Below are positions 26,183 to 36,969 of a DNA stretch of 64,000 nt, piece by piece. How positions within the stretch are numbered: the first letter of the stretch is position 1; every line of letters begins with the position of its first letter. Below the pieces are notes generated by a model. It made no database searches. It was not told the DNA's origin and saw only the letters and a list, made by a program, of their open reading frames with translations. The stretch is from an uncultured Alphaproteobacteria bacterium (lineage in GTDB: Bacteria > Pseudomonadota > Alphaproteobacteria > Caulobacterales > Caulobacteraceae): positions 1-64,000 of the forward strand of contig CAIOSI010000035.1 in NCBI GenBank assembly GCA_903860975.1. The letters are read 5' to 3'. A program made the translations under genes and the position numbers.

Positions 26183-29083
26183 ATGGCCGAACAATTGAAT
26201 TTCATCCGTGTGCGCGGGGCTCGCGAGCACAATCTGAAGAACGTCAACGTGGACATTCCACGTGGCGAACTCGTCGTGCTGACGGGACTTTCGGGTTCGG
26301 GAAAGAGCTCGTTGGCCTTTGACACGATCTATGCCGAAGGCCAGCGTCGATACGTCGAAAGCCTGTCGTCCTACGCGCGCCAATTCCTTGAGCTGATGAG
26401 CAAGCCCGATGTCGACTTGATCGAGGGCCTGTCACCAGCGATTTCGATCGAACAGAAAACGACCAGCCGTAATCCGCGCTCGACCGTGGGCACGGTGACC
26501 GAGATCCACGACTATATGCGATTGCTATGGGCTCGAGTGGGAGTGCCCTATTCGCCCGCCACCGGCCTGCCGATCGAGACTCAAACCGTCAGCCAGATGG
26601 TCGACAAGTTGACGGCGCTTGGCGATGGCGAGCGCATCTATTTGCTGGCCCCCGTAATCCGCGGCCGCAAAGGAGAGTACAAGAAGGAGATCGCCGAATG
26701 GCAGCACGCCGGCTTTCAGCGGCTGAAGATCAACGGTGAGTTCTTCCCGATTGAGGACGCGCCAAGCCTCGACAAGAAATTCAAGCACGACATCGACATC
26801 GTCGTCGATCGGCTGGTGACCAAGGCTGGTCAGGAAACGCGCTACGCCGACAGTATTGAACAGGCCTTGCGCTTAGCTGACGGCATCGCGGTGGCCGAAT
26901 GGGCTGACAAAGACCCCACCGAGAACGAGCCAAGACGACTGCTGTTCTCCGAGAAGTTTGCCTGTCCCGTCTCCGGCTTCACAATCAGCGAGATAGAGCC
27001 CCGGCTCTTCTCATTTAATAACCCTTACGGTGCCTGCCCGGTTTGCGACGGCTTGGGGATGAAGCTTGCCTTCGACGCCGATCTGATCGTGCCGGACAAG
27101 GACAAGACCCTGCACAAGGGCGCGATCTCTCCCTGGGCTAAAGGCCCCTCGCCGCTCTACACTCAGACCCTGCAGGCGCTAGCTCGGCACTACGAGTTTT
27201 CCATGGACACCCCGTTCTGGCAGCTGCCGGATCAAGCCAAGCACGTGGTCTTGCAGGGCTCGGGGGCCGAAAAAATCCGCTTCATCTACGATGACAATGC
27301 CCGCAAATACGAAGTCAACAAGACCTTCGAAGGTGTGCTGCCGAACCTGGAGCGTCGCTGGCGAGAGACAGACTCGTCTTGGGTTCGCGAGGAACTGGGC
27401 CGCTATCAGTCCGAGACCCCCTGCGATGTCTGTCATGGCTACCGCCTGAAGCCTGAAGCCCTTGCGGTGAAAATCGCGGGCCAGCACGTGGGCCAGATCA
27501 GCCACCTGTCTATCCGGCACGCCAAAGACTGGTTCGAGGGGCTCGAGGGCCAACTCAGCGACAAACAGATGGAAATCGCCCGGCGGATCCTGAAAGAGAT
27601 CGTCGACCGCCTTCGGTTTCTCGTCAACGTCGGCCTTGATTACCTCGACCTGTCTCGATCGTCAGGCACGCTCTCTGGCGGCGAGAGCCAACGGATCCGA
27701 CTGGCCAGTCAAATTGGCTCGGGCCTGACCGGGGTGCTCTACGTCCTTGACGAGCCCTCCATCGGCCTCCACCAACGCGACAATGCGCGTCTGCTGGTCA
27801 GCCTTAAGGGTCTGCGTGACCTCGGCAATTCGGTGCTTGTGGTCGAGCATGACGAAGAGGCGATCCTCACAGCTGACTATGTGATCGACATGGGTCCTGC
27901 TGCCGGCGTCCACGGCGGCGAGATCATCGCCGAGGGTACCGCACAGGACATCATGGCCGTGCCAGCGAGCCTCACCGGCCAGTATCTTTCAGGCGCTCGC
28001 GAAATCGCTGTGCCGCAAAAGCGCCGGCCAATATCCAAGAAGAACGTGCTGCGGGTCATCGGCGCAACGGGTAACAACCTCAAAAACGTCACCGCTGAGA
28101 TCCCGCAAGGGACCTTCACCTGCATCACAGGTGTTTCCGGCGGCGGCAAATCCACCTTCACGATCGAGACCCTTTACAAGGCCGCCGCGCGCCGGCTGCA
28201 CAACGCCTCGGACGCGCCTGCGCCTTACGAGCGGATCGAGGGGCTCGAACTTTTCGACAAAGTCATCGACATCGACCAATCGCCGATCGGCCGGACCCCA
28301 CGTTCGAACCCGGCGACCTACACAGGCGCCTTCCAGCCAATCCGCGACTGGTTCGCAGGCCTCCCCGAAGCCAAGGCCCGCGGCTATGGTCCGGGCCGGT
28401 TCAGCTTCAACGTAAAGGGCGGACGCTGCGAGGCCTGTCAGGGCGATGGTCTGATCAAGATCGAGATGCATTTCCTTCCCGACGTTTACGTCACCTGCGA
28501 CGTCTGCCACGGCAAGCGATACAACCGCGAAACCTTGGAAATCCTCTTTAAAGGCAAGAGCATATCTGACGTCTTGGAGATGACGGTCGATGAGGCCGGC
28601 GAGTTCTTCAAGGCCGTGCCGGTGCTGCGCGAGAAGATGGCGACGCTGAACCGCGTGGGTCTGGGGTATGTTAAAGTGGGCCAGTCGTCGACGACGCTGT
28701 CAGGCGGAGAAGCGCAACGTGTGAAGCTCTCGAAAGAGTTGTCGCGCCGAGCCACCGGCAAGACCCTTTACATCCTGGATGAGCCCACCACGGGTCTGCA
28801 TTTTGAGGACACCAAGAAGCTCCTTGAGGTGCTCCACGAGCTGGTCGAACAGGGCAATACAGTGGTCGTCATCGAGCACAATCTCGACGTCGTGAAGACG
28901 GCCGACTGGGTCGTAGACTTCGGTCCCGAAGGCGGCGACGGAGGGGGCGAAATCGTCGCCTTCGGCACGCCAGAGCAGGTAGCGGCCAGCACCAAGAGCT
29001 GGACGGGACGGTATCTGGCGGAAATCCTCGACCGTCACGAGGAACGCCGCAAAGCAAGAGTGAAAAAGCTGGTCAGCGCCTAG
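26183..29083 (+). CDS. uvrA: excinuclease ABC subunit A
   Basis: UvrA is the damage-recognition ATPase of nucleotide excision repair. The 966-residue protein has two ABC modules: Walker [15 protein letters not shown] near residue 35 and [15 protein letters not shown] near 650, with signatures [13 protein letters not shown] and [12 protein letters not shown]. Zinc-binding Cys are in [20 protein letters not shown] and [27 protein letters not shown]. The DNA-binding insertion [12 protein letters not shown] is present. Preceded by a perfect LexA box and transcribed alone. Confidence 0.97.
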   Translation: MAEQLNFIRVRGAREHNLKNVNVDIPRGELVVLTGLSGSGKSSLAFDTIYAEGQRRYVESLSSYARQFLELMSKPDVDLIEGLSPAISIEQKTTSRNPRSTVGTVTEIHDYMRLLWARVGVPYSPATGLPIETQTVSQMVDKLTALGDGERIYLLAPVIRGRKGEYKKEIAEWQHAGFQRLKINGEFFPIEDAPSLDKKFKHDIDIVVDRLVTKAGQETRYADSIEQALRLADGIAVAEWADKDPTENEPRRLLFSEKFACPVSGFTISEIEPRLFSFNNPYGACPVCDGLGMKLAFDADLIVPDKDKTLHKGAISPWAKGPSPLYTQTLQALARHYEFSMDTPFWQLPDQAKHVVLQGSGAEKIRFIYDDNARKYEVNKTFEGVLPNLERRWRETDSSWVREELGRYQSETPCDVCHGYRLKPEALAVKIAGQHVGQISHLSIRHAKDWFEGLEGQLSDKQMEIARRILKEIVDRLRFLVNVGLDYLDLSRSSGTLSGGESQRIRLASQIGSGLTGVLYVLDEPSIGLHQRDNARLLVSLKGLRDLGNSVLVVEHDEEAILTADYVIDMGPAAGVHGGEIIAEGTAQDIMAVPASLTGQYLSGAREIAVPQKRRPISKKNVLRVIGATGNNLKNVTAEIPQGTFTCITGVSGGGKSTFTIETLYKAAARRLHNASDAPAPYERIEGLELFDKVIDIDQSPIGRTPRSNPATYTGAFQPIRDWFAGLPEAKARGYGPGRFSFNVKGGRCEACQGDGLIKIEMHFLPDVYVTCDVCHGKRYNRETLEILFKGKSISDVLEMTVDEAGEFFKAVPVLREKMATLNRVGLGYVKVGQSSTTLSGGEAQRVKLSKELSRRATGKTLYILDEPTTGLHFEDTKKLLEVLHELVEQGNTVVVIEHNLDVVKTADWVVDFGPEGGDGGGEIVAFGTPEQVAASTKSWTGRYLAEILDRHEERRKARVKKLVSA

Positions 29084-29283
29084 GGGTCAAAATCTGACAC
29101 CGGGGTGCTGCCAAGGATTCCCAAGGGCTTGCGCGGGTAGAATATCGGAGGGAGGTGGGCCGGTATCTCTTGGGGCGCAAGGCGAATGACATCGGTGGAC
29201 CGACATTATCGACCCCGTGTCAGGCGGCTTCCCCGCCGAGGTCAATCCCGCCTGGAGCCAGCCGTTCCTCGACGTCGCGACGG

Positions 29284-30717
29284 CTAAAGCCACCGCTCCC
29301 AGATGCGGGCGTAGACTTCCTTGACCCTGTCGCTCAGCGAGCGTCGCGACCACGCCTTGGGCTCGATAGCGTGGGCGCTGGCCCGGTCATCCTCGGCCAT
29401 AGCTTCCAGTTCTTTGGCGGTCTCCGCGCCCAGTACGACGGCGTCGACCTCGTCGTTCATGATAACGCTGCGGTGGTCGAAGTTTGACGATCCGACCGCA
29501 GACCAGACGCTGTCAACGACCACCGTCTTGGAATGCAGCACGAGATCGTGGGTCTCGAAGATCTTCACGCCGGCCTTCAGAAGGTCGGCGTAGTGGGTGT
29601 GACCGAGCGCGATAGAATTGGGGCTATCGCTGCGGTCAGGCAACAGCAGTCGTACGTTGACGCCTCGGCGCGCCGCCTCGGTCAGGGCGTCCATCTCGGC
29701 GGGGGTCGGCACAAAATAGGCCGCGCTCGCGGTGATGGATTTCTGTGCGCTGCGGATCGCTGAGATAACGGTGATATAGTAGCCGGACGCCTTCAGCCCC
29801 GGGGAGCTGCCGATGATCCGAACCACGTCTGGGCCTGCCGGCGGGACGGTCGGAAACCAACCCGACTCATCGATCACAGGGCCATGCTGCTCGCGCCAAT
29901 GGTCGCGGAAGAGGTTCTGGAGCTGAGCCACCACAGGCCCGATGATCTCCACGTCAGTGTCGCGCCAGTGTGCGGCCGGCTCACCGGGGATACCTCCCGA
30001 CTTGCCCTCAGGATTGGGCTGGTAGGTCGTGCTCAGATTGACGCCGCCAACAATGGCGCTCGCCCCATCGACCAACAGGATCTTGCGGTGGTCGCGGCTA
30101 TTGGGCGAGTAGCCCACCTTCGCCTTGAGAGGGTTGAGCGGGTTGTATTCGACGACGTTCACGCTCGCCTGCCTCAGCCGATCAAAAAACGCCTTGGGCG
30201 TGTCACCGGATCCGAAGCTGTCATAGATGACGTTGACCGCCACGCCCTCGCGCCGCTTGGCCAGCAGCAGATCGCCCAGATGGACGCCATCGCTGTCGAC
30301 GTCCTCAAAGATGAAATACTCCAGATTAAGGCTGTGCTTCGCCGACCGGATCGCGGCGAACATAGCGCGAAAGGTGATGACGCCGTCTTTGAGCAGGTGG
30401 GTGGTCTCGCCGGCCACAAGCGGGCTCTCGGCGACCGCCTGTTCGATGGCCAGGTGACGCCGCAACAGCGCGTCCTCCCCTGGCGTGTCGGTGAGCTGGT
30501 CGATCTTTGCCTTGATCTGGGCTGACGTCAGGGGGCCCCGCGCCCCGGTGATCTGAGGCTTTTCCGCGCTGGCAGCTTGCCCGACCGCCGGACTGACCTT
30601 CGGAACCGTCGCGCAGGCGCTCAGGCCCGCTAGGTAGATGCAGAGCGCGGCCTGGAGCGCGAGGGGACGCTTCGAGGACCGCGCCGACAGCGCAACGCAC
30701 TCAACATGTCGAAGCAT
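29284..30717 (-). CDS. phospholipase D-family lipoprotein (cardiolipin synthase-like)
   Basis: A protein of about 477 residues with a lipoprotein-type signal (LQAALCIYLAGLSAC) and two PLD catalytic motifs: H-R-K-x4-D in RDHRKILLVDGAS and H-S-K-x4-D in LHSKTVVVDSVWSAVGSSNFDHRS. The pair forms one active site of the phosphatidyltransferase/phosphodiesterase superfamily; closest known pattern is periplasmic cardiolipin synthase C. Its 5' end abuts the DUF6134 gene; a TTG at 30723 would overlap that gene's stop (TTGA), but ATG at 30717 also works. Confidence 0.82.
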   Translation of the reverse strand: MLRHVECVALSARSSKRPLALQAALCIYLAGLSACATVPKVSPAVGQAASAEKPQITGARGPLTSAQIKAKIDQLTDTPGEDALLRRHLAIEQAVAESPLVAGETTHLLKDGVITFRAMFAAIRSAKHSLNLEYFIFEDVDSDGVHLGDLLLAKRREGVAVNVIYDSFGSGDTPKAFFDRLRQASVNVVEYNPLNPLKAKVGYSPNSRDHRKILLVDGASAIVGGVNLSTTYQPNPEGKSGGIPGEPAAHWRDTDVEIIGPVVAQLQNLFRDHWREQHGPVIDESGWFPTVPPAGPDVVRIIGSSPGLKASGYYITVISAIRSAQKSITASAAYFVPTPAEMDALTEAARRGVNVRLLLPDRSDSPNSIALGHTHYADLLKAGVKIFETHDLVLHSKTVVVDSVWSAVGSSNFDHRSVIMNDEVDAVVLGAETAKELEAMAEDDRASAHAIEPKAWSRRSLSDRVKEVYARIWERWL

Positions 30718-30719
30718 GT

Positions 30720-31433
30720 TCAATGGTCATGCTCGAGCGCGGCGGCGTCGGTCGGCTCGCCGGCGGCCGGCGGCGCGGAGACCAGAGTAAAATCGATCGC
30801 GCCGCCGGTTTCAGAGCTGCGGAACTTGATCGGCACGCCGCGAGAGTTGATCCAGACCTCCCACTTGTTGGGTTGTCTGGCTGAGTTGACGTGATAGTGC
30901 CGTGCCGGCTCGGAAACGCCATGCAACAAGACCCTATCGGCCTCGCCACCCGTCACCTCTACCGAGCTTACCTCGCCGGTTCGGGTCGAGACGACCGAAC
31001 CGTGTCCGATCCTGTTGAGGAACCAGGGATCGGACGCGAAGACGTCACCCGGCGCGGTCTTGGTTCCTGACGATGTTGTGACCGCAAAGCCATCACCGGC
31101 CGTCACACCGCGGATCGTGCTAGGCTTGCCGTTGGTGCTTGTTAAACTCTCGAAAGAGATCAGCCGGTGAGCGCGCCAAACTTCGGTCTGGTCGGAGGTT
31201 TCCCGGCGAACGACGAGGCCCAAAACCCTGACGACGATCCGTAAATGAGCATCTGCGCGGGTGAGCCCGTCAAAGTCGCTGCTGCTTCGCTCATACGTTC
31301 CGATCGCCCCATAGACCGGGTGGGTGATGATGTAGCTATAGACTTGCGATGTCTTCGCTGCGGCCGGCAGGGCGGCCGCAGAAAGCAGAGTAACTAAGAC
31401 CAGTCCTGGGATCATCTTCATAGGATTTGGCAT
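30720..31433 (-). CDS. DUF6134-like secreted protein
   Basis: A 237-residue protein with an N-terminal signal peptide (MIPGLVLVTLLSAAALPAAA). The mature region YSYIITHPVYGAIGTYERSSSDFDGLTRADAHLRIVVRVLGLVVRR has the look of the DUF6134 family (periplasmic beta-rich proteins of alphaproteobacteria). Function is unknown. It is directly upstream of, and overlaps or touches, the PLD lipoprotein gene, so both are probably cotranscribed and act in the envelope. Confidence 0.7.
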   Translation of the reverse strand: MPNPMKMIPGLVLVTLLSAAALPAAAKTSQVYSYIITHPVYGAIGTYERSSSDFDGLTRADAHLRIVVRVLGLVVRRETSDQTEVWRAHRLISFESLTSTNGKPSTIRGVTAGDGFAVTTSSGTKTAPGDVFASDPWFLNRIGHGSVVSTRTGEVSSVEVTGGEADRVLLHGVSEPARHYHVNSARQPNKWEVWINSRGVPIKFRSSETGGAIDFTLVSAPPAAGEPTDAAALEHDH

Positions 31434-31847
31434 CCGCGTGTTCTTTGCCTAACGCGTGGATCGCCGGTTTGGTTGTCCTTCCTCGGAAATTCAGCCCTTC
31501 AGGGAGCAAAGATAACCGGCAAGACGTCCGCCGGCGCGAAGCTCGTCATGCGACGCAAGACCAACTCGCCATCCATCGAAGGCGACAGGCCGCGCGCGCG
31601 CCCAAGTCCAGCTGCGCTCTTTGAGCAAGCGTGATGTCATATTTGGGCGAAAATGCAGGGGTCGAACTCGGGGGCCGAGATGAAGCGATTTATAGCGGCA
31701 AACGGCCGGCCGTTCGGCCCGTCAGTTCGGCGCTCAGAGGATCGAGGTGACCCGAACGGGGTAACCTTACGCGGGTCGCACCAGAAGCTGCTTTAGCCGC
31801 GCCCGCTCCGCCGCGGTTAGGTCGATGGATCGCCAAGATGGGTGGCG
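31434..31847. other. intergenic stretch with no clear gene
   Basis: Only short frames are present. One minus-strand segment at about 31770-31840 reads as LTAAERARLKQLLVRP and then stops; it might be the end of a lost gene, but that cannot be shown. Confidence 0.4.
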
Positions 31848-33269
31848 CTAGTTCATCGCGTAGAGCTTTACGAGCCGGTACAGGAACTCTCGGCCTTCGT
31901 AGACTGAACTCACCCTAACGCGCTCATTGAGGCCGTGGATGTGGCCACCGTCAGGGTCTGCGAAAATTCCAGAGACGCCGTAGGTTGGAATGCCGCCTGC
32001 GATGAGCGCCGTAGCATCCGTCGCCGCGGGCAGGAGGTAGGGAATTACCGGGACGCCCGGCCATATCTGGGCGGATACCGCTTCGATCGGTCCCAGAACT
32101 TGAGTTGTTAGGGGCGCAGCCCCTCCCGCTGGCTCTCCTCGCGAGAGGGTGATTTTGGAAACCGTGACTTGCGGGTCGCCAATCAACTGTTCCAGCTTGG
32201 TCTGCACGGCCTGGCGCGTCACGCCAGGAAATATGCGGCAATTGATGGTCGCGCTCGCGCGTTGCGGCAGCGCGTTCATGGCATGGCCGGCGCTCAGCAT
32301 CGTGGCCACACAGGTGGTGCGCAACATGGTGTTCAGGCCCGGATCTTTGGACAATAGCGCCCCTGCGCCGGCGTCCTTAGGATTGGCAACAACGGCCTGC
32401 ATAGCCGCGCCTTGCTCACCGCCGACGACCTTCGACATCCTGCTCAGGTAGGCGCCGTTGGCGTCATTGATCATGACCGGGAACTCATAGGCGCGAATTT
32501 TTTCAAGGGCGTCAGTCAAACGATAGATAGCGTTGTCTGGCATCGGCACCGAAGAATGGCCGCCGGGGTTGGTCACCTCCAGGCTGAAACTTTGGGACGT
32601 TTTCTCGCCGGCCTCAACGGTGTTGGCGATGTGTGCGCCGCGCGCATCAAGCTGACCTTTTCCTCCCTCGTTGAGCGCGAAGGCTGCGTCGATCAATTGG
32701 CGGCGGTTGGCCATCAGCCAAGCGGCCCCGTTCAACGGTCCGCCGCTTTCCTCACCGCAAGTCAGCGCCATCTTGATCGTGCGCTTGGGCTTGAAACCTT
32801 CCTGGCGATAGCGGATCAAATTATCGACCCAGATGGCGGCCTGGGCCTTGTCGTCAGACGCGCCGCGTCCGTAAAAGTAGCCGCCCTCCTCTACCAGGAT
32901 GAAGGGATCACGGGTCCAGTCTTCACGCTTGGCTTCAACAACATCCAGATGGGCCAGCATCAAGACGGCTTTGGCTTCAAGGTCTTTGCCCGGATAGACA
33001 GCTACCAATCCACCGTTTTTCGGGAAGCCCGGGGCGGTGAAGACGGTCACGTCCTGGTCAGGGAAACCGGCGGTCTTAAGCCGCGCCGCCATTTTCTGGG
33101 CGGCGAGCGTGCAGTCACCGTTTGAAGCTGTGGTGTTGGTCTCCACCAGCTCCTTATACATGGCGCGGAAGCGCTCTAAATCTGGCTCAGATCCAGGGCG
33201 CGGCGCAGCTTGGGCTTCGCCCCAGGCACTCAGAGCAATCAGGGTTGCCAATAAGATCGCTAACCGCAT
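31848..33269 (-). CDS. M20-family metallopeptidase, secreted
   Basis: A 473-residue zinc peptidase of the M20/M25/M40 family, with signal peptide MRLAILLATLIALSAWGEAQAA. Metal ligands are in AHLDVV (H), YGRGASDDKA (D), TCGEESGG (the Glu pair), ALNEGG (Glu) and DGGHIHGLNER (final His). The GGHSSVPMPDN dimerisation/lid motif is present. The substrate class (carboxypeptidase or dipeptidase) is not decidable. Encoded alone, divergent from the thiolase gene. Confidence 0.88.
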   Translation of the reverse strand: MRLAILLATLIALSAWGEAQAAPRPGSEPDLERFRAMYKELVETNTTASNGDCTLAAQKMAARLKTAGFPDQDVTVFTAPGFPKNGGLVAVYPGKDLEAKAVLMLAHLDVVEAKREDWTRDPFILVEEGGYFYGRGASDDKAQAAIWVDNLIRYRQEGFKPKRTIKMALTCGEESGGPLNGAAWLMANRRQLIDAAFALNEGGKGQLDARGAHIANTVEAGEKTSQSFSLEVTNPGGHSSVPMPDNAIYRLTDALEKIRAYEFPVMINDANGAYLSRMSKVVGGEQGAAMQAVVANPKDAGAGALLSKDPGLNTMLRTTCVATMLSAGHAMNALPQRASATINCRIFPGVTRQAVQTKLEQLIGDPQVTVSKITLSRGEPAGGAAPLTTQVLGPIEAVSAQIWPGVPVIPYLLPAATDATALIAGGIPTYGVSGIFADPDGGHIHGLNERVRVSSVYEGREFLYRLVKLYAMN

Positions 33270-33664
33270 TCCAAGGTCCCCAAGATTGCCCTGACACCAT
33301 AGGTTTGATCGGCGCTAAGCGCTACGGCGACCCAATGTGCATGCGCAATGCCCGCCGCTTCGTCGTCGGCGCTACGACAAAGCTTGGCTTGCGCCTCAGC
33401 TGTGTGGAGGTTCCTCCGCCCGTCTTGCTCAGTGAATCCCCCCCTCCAGTGGACGCCGCCCATTGTCGTTGGGCCGCACAGCTCATGATCGCCATGGGAG
33501 GCGGCTCGATGCAAAGGAACGGATTGCCGCCGGATCACGTGTTGGGAATTTCCAGTTTGAGGCATGAATACCGCCTCGACGAAGACCTTGGAACACTCGG
33601 CGCTGGACAGCTGCAGCATAGAAACCCAATGATCGCACTGAACGTTCATTCCGCGGGGAACCAT
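33270..33664. other. divergent promoter region
   Basis: This 395-base spacer separates the starts of the M20 peptidase (minus) and the thiolase (plus). Open frames here have no recognisable content; promoters are expected but no clear operator was found. Confidence 0.4.
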
Positions 33665-34915
33665 ATGCCCGAAGCATTAATCATCGACGCCGTCCGCACG
33701 CCGCGCGGCATTGGTAAGGTTGGCAAGGGCGCTCTTGCCGACCATCACCCTCAGCACCTCGGCGCGACCGTTCTGAAGGCGCTGGCCGAGCGGAACGGCC
33801 TCAACACCGCCGAGGTGGACGACATCATTTGGGGTACGTCGAGCCAGCGCGGCAAACAGGGGGGCGACCTGGGCCGAATGTCGGCGCTCGACGCCGGCTA
33901 CGATGTGCGCGCCAGCGGCGTCACGCTCGATCGCTATTGTGGCTCCGGCATCACCGCCGTCAATCTCGCCGCAGCTCAGATCATGTCGGGTATGGAGGAC
34001 CTGGTCATCGGCGGCGGCACCGAGATGATGTCCTACACGGCCGCGAGCGCTCCAAAGCCGGATCCGGAAGCCGGCCCAATGTTGATGGATAGCGGCAATC
34101 TCAGCCTGCGCGCCAAACATCCGCAATCGCATCAAGGGGTCTGCGCCGATGCAATCGCGACGATGGAGGGCATCTCACGCGAGGCGCTAGATGAGCTCGC
34201 GCTCGTCAGTCAGCAGCGCGCCGAGCACGCTATTCGCAATGGCCATTTCGACAAGTCGTTGACCACGGTCTATCGGACTGACGGCTCTGTCGCCTTAGAT
34301 CGCGAAGAGTTTCCCAGGCCGCAAACCACGATGGAAGGCCTCGCCGCCCTCAAGCCGGCGTTCGAGTCGATGGCCAATTTTCCGCTCAATGCAGAGGGCA
34401 TGACCTTCGCGGGCCTCATCAACCGAGTCTATCCGGACCTGAAGATTCGCCACTTCCACCACGCCGGAAATTCGTCAGGCGTCGTGGATGGCTCTGGTGC
34501 GGTTCTGCTGGCTTCACCGCAATACGCCGCAAAACATGGCCTCAAGGCCCGAGCTCGGGTGGTCGCCATGGCCAATGTCGGCGACAGCCCGACCCTGATG
34601 CTGAACGCTCCAGTGCCGGCGGCCCGCAAGGCCCTGGCCAAAGCCGGCCTTACGGTCGAGGACATTGATCTTTGGGAAATCAATGAGGCCTTCGCGGTCG
34701 TAGCCGAAAAATTTATCCGCGACCTCAAACTCGACCGCGAGAAGGTCAATGTGAACGGAGGCGCGATGGCGCTTGGACATCCGATCGGTGCGACCGGAGC
34801 GATCCTGATCGGCACCATGGTTGATGAGCTGGAACGGCGCGGTCTCAAGCGCGGCCTGGTGACCATGTGCGCGGCAGGTGGCATGGCTCCAGCGATCATC
34901 ATTGAGCGTGTCTAA
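33665..34915 (+). CDS. acetyl-CoA acetyltransferase (thiolase)
   Basis: A 416-residue thiolase II/3-ketoacyl-CoA thiolase. The nucleophile Cys is in LDRYCGSGITAVN, the catalytic His in LGHPIGATGA and the C-terminal Cys in MCAAGGMAPAI. The start at MPEALIIDAVRTPRG is the usual one for the family; the longer frame upstream from 33122 is not supported. It joins or splits acyl-CoA in beta-oxidation or polyhydroxyalkanoate/isoprenoid precursor supply; which is unclear. Transcribed alone, no fadB partner beside it. Confidence 0.92.
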   Translation: MPEALIIDAVRTPRGIGKVGKGALADHHPQHLGATVLKALAERNGLNTAEVDDIIWGTSSQRGKQGGDLGRMSALDAGYDVRASGVTLDRYCGSGITAVNLAAAQIMSGMEDLVIGGGTEMMSYTAASAPKPDPEAGPMLMDSGNLSLRAKHPQSHQGVCADAIATMEGISREALDELALVSQQRAEHAIRNGHFDKSLTTVYRTDGSVALDREEFPRPQTTMEGLAALKPAFESMANFPLNAEGMTFAGLINRVYPDLKIRHFHHAGNSSGVVDGSGAVLLASPQYAAKHGLKARARVVAMANVGDSPTLMLNAPVPAARKALAKAGLTVEDIDLWEINEAFAVVAEKFIRDLKLDREKVNVNGGAMALGHPIGATGAILIGTMVDELERRGLKRGLVTMCAAGGMAPAIIIERV

Positions 34916-35150
34916 AGGGCCTGCAAGATCACCCCATATGGAAGAGCGAATTCGGACACAACGAGGCGCTCGATCGCTCGACCAGCGGCGGTTCAAGCTC
35001 TAGTGGAGGCGTCGGCCCGCTGCGGCCAGGGTGACCAAGGCCTTCACAAACCTTTGGTATGGCGCGCCAGGGTGACGAATTCTGGCACCCGCGTCTGCTC
35101 CCCCTAAGGCGGACCTTTCCAGAAGCCCGCCAATGGGGCCTGATGGCGGT

Positions 35151-35747
35151 TTAGCCCATCGCTTCAGCCACGGCCGCGCGCAGTTTCGGCAGCACCTCCG
35201 TTTCGAACCAGGGATTCCTTTGCATCCAGATCCCGCTGCGCCATGACGGATGCGGTAGCGAGATCACAGAGGAGCGCGAGGCGGCCCCAGAGCCGCGTAC
35301 CGCTTCGGTCATAGACTGACGTTTGGCTGACGGCAGGTAGCGCGCCTGCGCAAAGACGCCGACCAGAAGGGTCAGGCGTTCTGCCGGGAGCACCTGCAGG
35401 ATTTGCGGATGCCATAGCGGCGCACATTCCGGTCGCGGAGGCAGATCGCCACCGTCGCCGGCACCCGGATAGCAGAACCCGATGGGCACCAGTGCAACTC
35501 GGGCAGGATCGTAAAAATCCGACTTGGGCAGGCTCGTCCATTCGCGAAGTCGGTCCCCACTGGCGTCATCCCAAGGGACACCGCTCGCATGCACCTTGGA
35601 CCCGGGTGCCTGACCGACAATCACCAACCGCGAGGTCTCACTGAACTGCACAATGGGCCGCGGCCCTGCTGGCAGGCTGGCTGAACAGACCGCGCACTTG
35701 CCGATCGCAGTCAGGAGCTCTTCTACCGCCGCCGGAGTTGAGGTCAT
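35151..35747 (-). CDS. uracil-DNA glycosylase superfamily protein
   Basis: A 198-residue protein with an UDG-fold pattern: GKCAVCSASLP near the N-terminus, VIVGQAPGSKVHASGVPWDDASGDRLREW as motif 1 with G-Q-A-P-G, and SLPHPSWRSGIW as motif 2. Members of this bacterial group act in uracil or xanthine excision repair or remain uncharacterised. No Fe-S Cys cluster beyond the first pair is evident. Transcribed alone. Confidence 0.75.
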   Translation of the reverse strand: MTSTPAAVEELLTAIGKCAVCSASLPAGPRPIVQFSETSRLVIVGQAPGSKVHASGVPWDDASGDRLREWTSLPKSDFYDPARVALVPIGFCYPGAGDGGDLPPRPECAPLWHPQILQVLPAERLTLLVGVFAQARYLPSAKRQSMTEAVRGSGAASRSSVISLPHPSWRSGIWMQRNPWFETEVLPKLRAAVAEAMG

Positions 35748-36357
35748 CGGTAATGTCGATCCATGGTTTCAGCACGCCCGTGCAGGGGAGATGCCCACGC
35801 CGCGCGATGATCTGACCAGATGAGGTCCATGACGTGGCGCCAATTAGGCAGCCTACCGGGTGTAATCGCCGAGGCTCTGCGCCCTTTAGGTAAGGACACT
35901 GAGGGCGGTGGGACAAGCAGGTTCCGATCGTCCTCGCCGAGTTGGCCAAGATCGGTCCGTGGTGCGAAGCTGAGGCCGCATTTCTGGCGCTGCCATTCAT
36001 TGTTCTGCTCCATGAAGCCAGCGCCAAGGCAGCAAATGATAGCGGCCCCATTGCAGAAGATCCCGACGACATTGGCGCGGCGATTCACTTTGCGGTTCAC
36101 TCATTCCAGAGCGTTCCTGGAGAGCCATTTCTCACGATGCATGGCCGGAAGGCTCAGTTGGGTTAGGACATCATCCCAGGTGTCGTTCATCGCTCAAGCC
36201 CGCTGGGCAGTTCTAACGTTATTTGGCAGGGACCGAAGAAGGCCCAACGCGGAGTAGCCCGCGTCAGATTTTATTCGTGCGCGCCTGCGCCTGTGGCGGA
36301 CATGGGGTCCAGTTCGCGTGTAGCCTGACGTCTATCCTTCGAGAAATTGGAGCCAAG
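35748..36357. other. intergenic stretch with no convincing gene
   Basis: Overlapping frames on both strands (for example minus 35744-36100 and plus 35942-36166) were examined; none shows a family motif, signal or good ribosome site. Confidence 0.4.
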
Positions 36358-36969
36358 ATGATCCTCTACGGTACGCCCAACCCCGCCCCCAATCCGCGCC
36401 GAGTGCGTATCTTTTTGGCTGAGAAGGGGATCGAGCTAGCGGAAACCCGCGTCGACATGATGAAGCGCGAGCACAAGTCTCCGGAGTTTCGAGCCAGGAA
36501 CTCGATGGGCCAGTTGCCGACCCTGGAGCTTGAAGACGGGACCTGCATCTCCGAGACAGTCGCCATCTGCCGCTATTTCGACGAGACGCAGCCTGAGCCG
36601 CCGATGTTTGGCGTAACGCCTCTGGAAAAAGCGCTGGTCGACATGTGGGTGCGGCGGGTTGAGTTTACTTTGATGATGCCAGTGAGCCAATTCTGGCGCC
36701 ACGCCCACCCGCGCACCGCAGCTCTACTGACCCAGTTCAAGGACTTCGGGGAGAGCAACAAGGAGATCTACAAAGGCACCCAGAGCTACATAAATCGCGA
36801 ACTGGAGGGCAAGACCTGGCTCACCGGCGACAGCTTTTCCATGGCCGATATCTGCCTTTTGACCACCGTCGATTTTGCAAGCTGGATCGGTCTGCCGTTG
36901 GAGCCGGAGCACGAGGCTCTCAAGGCCTGGCACGAACGCGCCACCGCCCGGCCCAGCGCAAGCGCCTAG
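36358..36969 (+). CDS. glutathione S-transferase
   Basis: A 203-residue cytosolic GST. The N-terminal thioredoxin domain starts MILYGTPNPAPNPRRVRIFLAEKGIE; the glutathione-binding site has NSMGQLPTLELEDG and ISETVAICRYF. The C-terminal helical domain ends with WLTGDSFSMADICLL. Typical length. Its stop TAG lies in a CTAG that also ends the convergent membrane-protein gene. Specific substrate is unknown. Confidence 0.88.
   Translation: MILYGTPNPAPNPRRVRIFLAEKGIELAETRVDMMKREHKSPEFRARNSMGQLPTLELEDGTCISETVAICRYFDETQPEPPMFGVTPLEKALVDMWVRRVEFTLMMPVSQFWRHAHPRTAALLTQFKDFGESNKEIYKGTQSYINRELEGKTWLTGDSFSMADICLLTTVDFASWIGLPLEPEHEALKAWHERATARPSASA

Noticed and set aside
35059..35154. 31-codon plus-strand frame (MARQGDEFWHPRLLPLRR...)
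   Set aside because: Looks protein-like but is too short, without ribosome site or family, and overlaps the glycosylase gene end.
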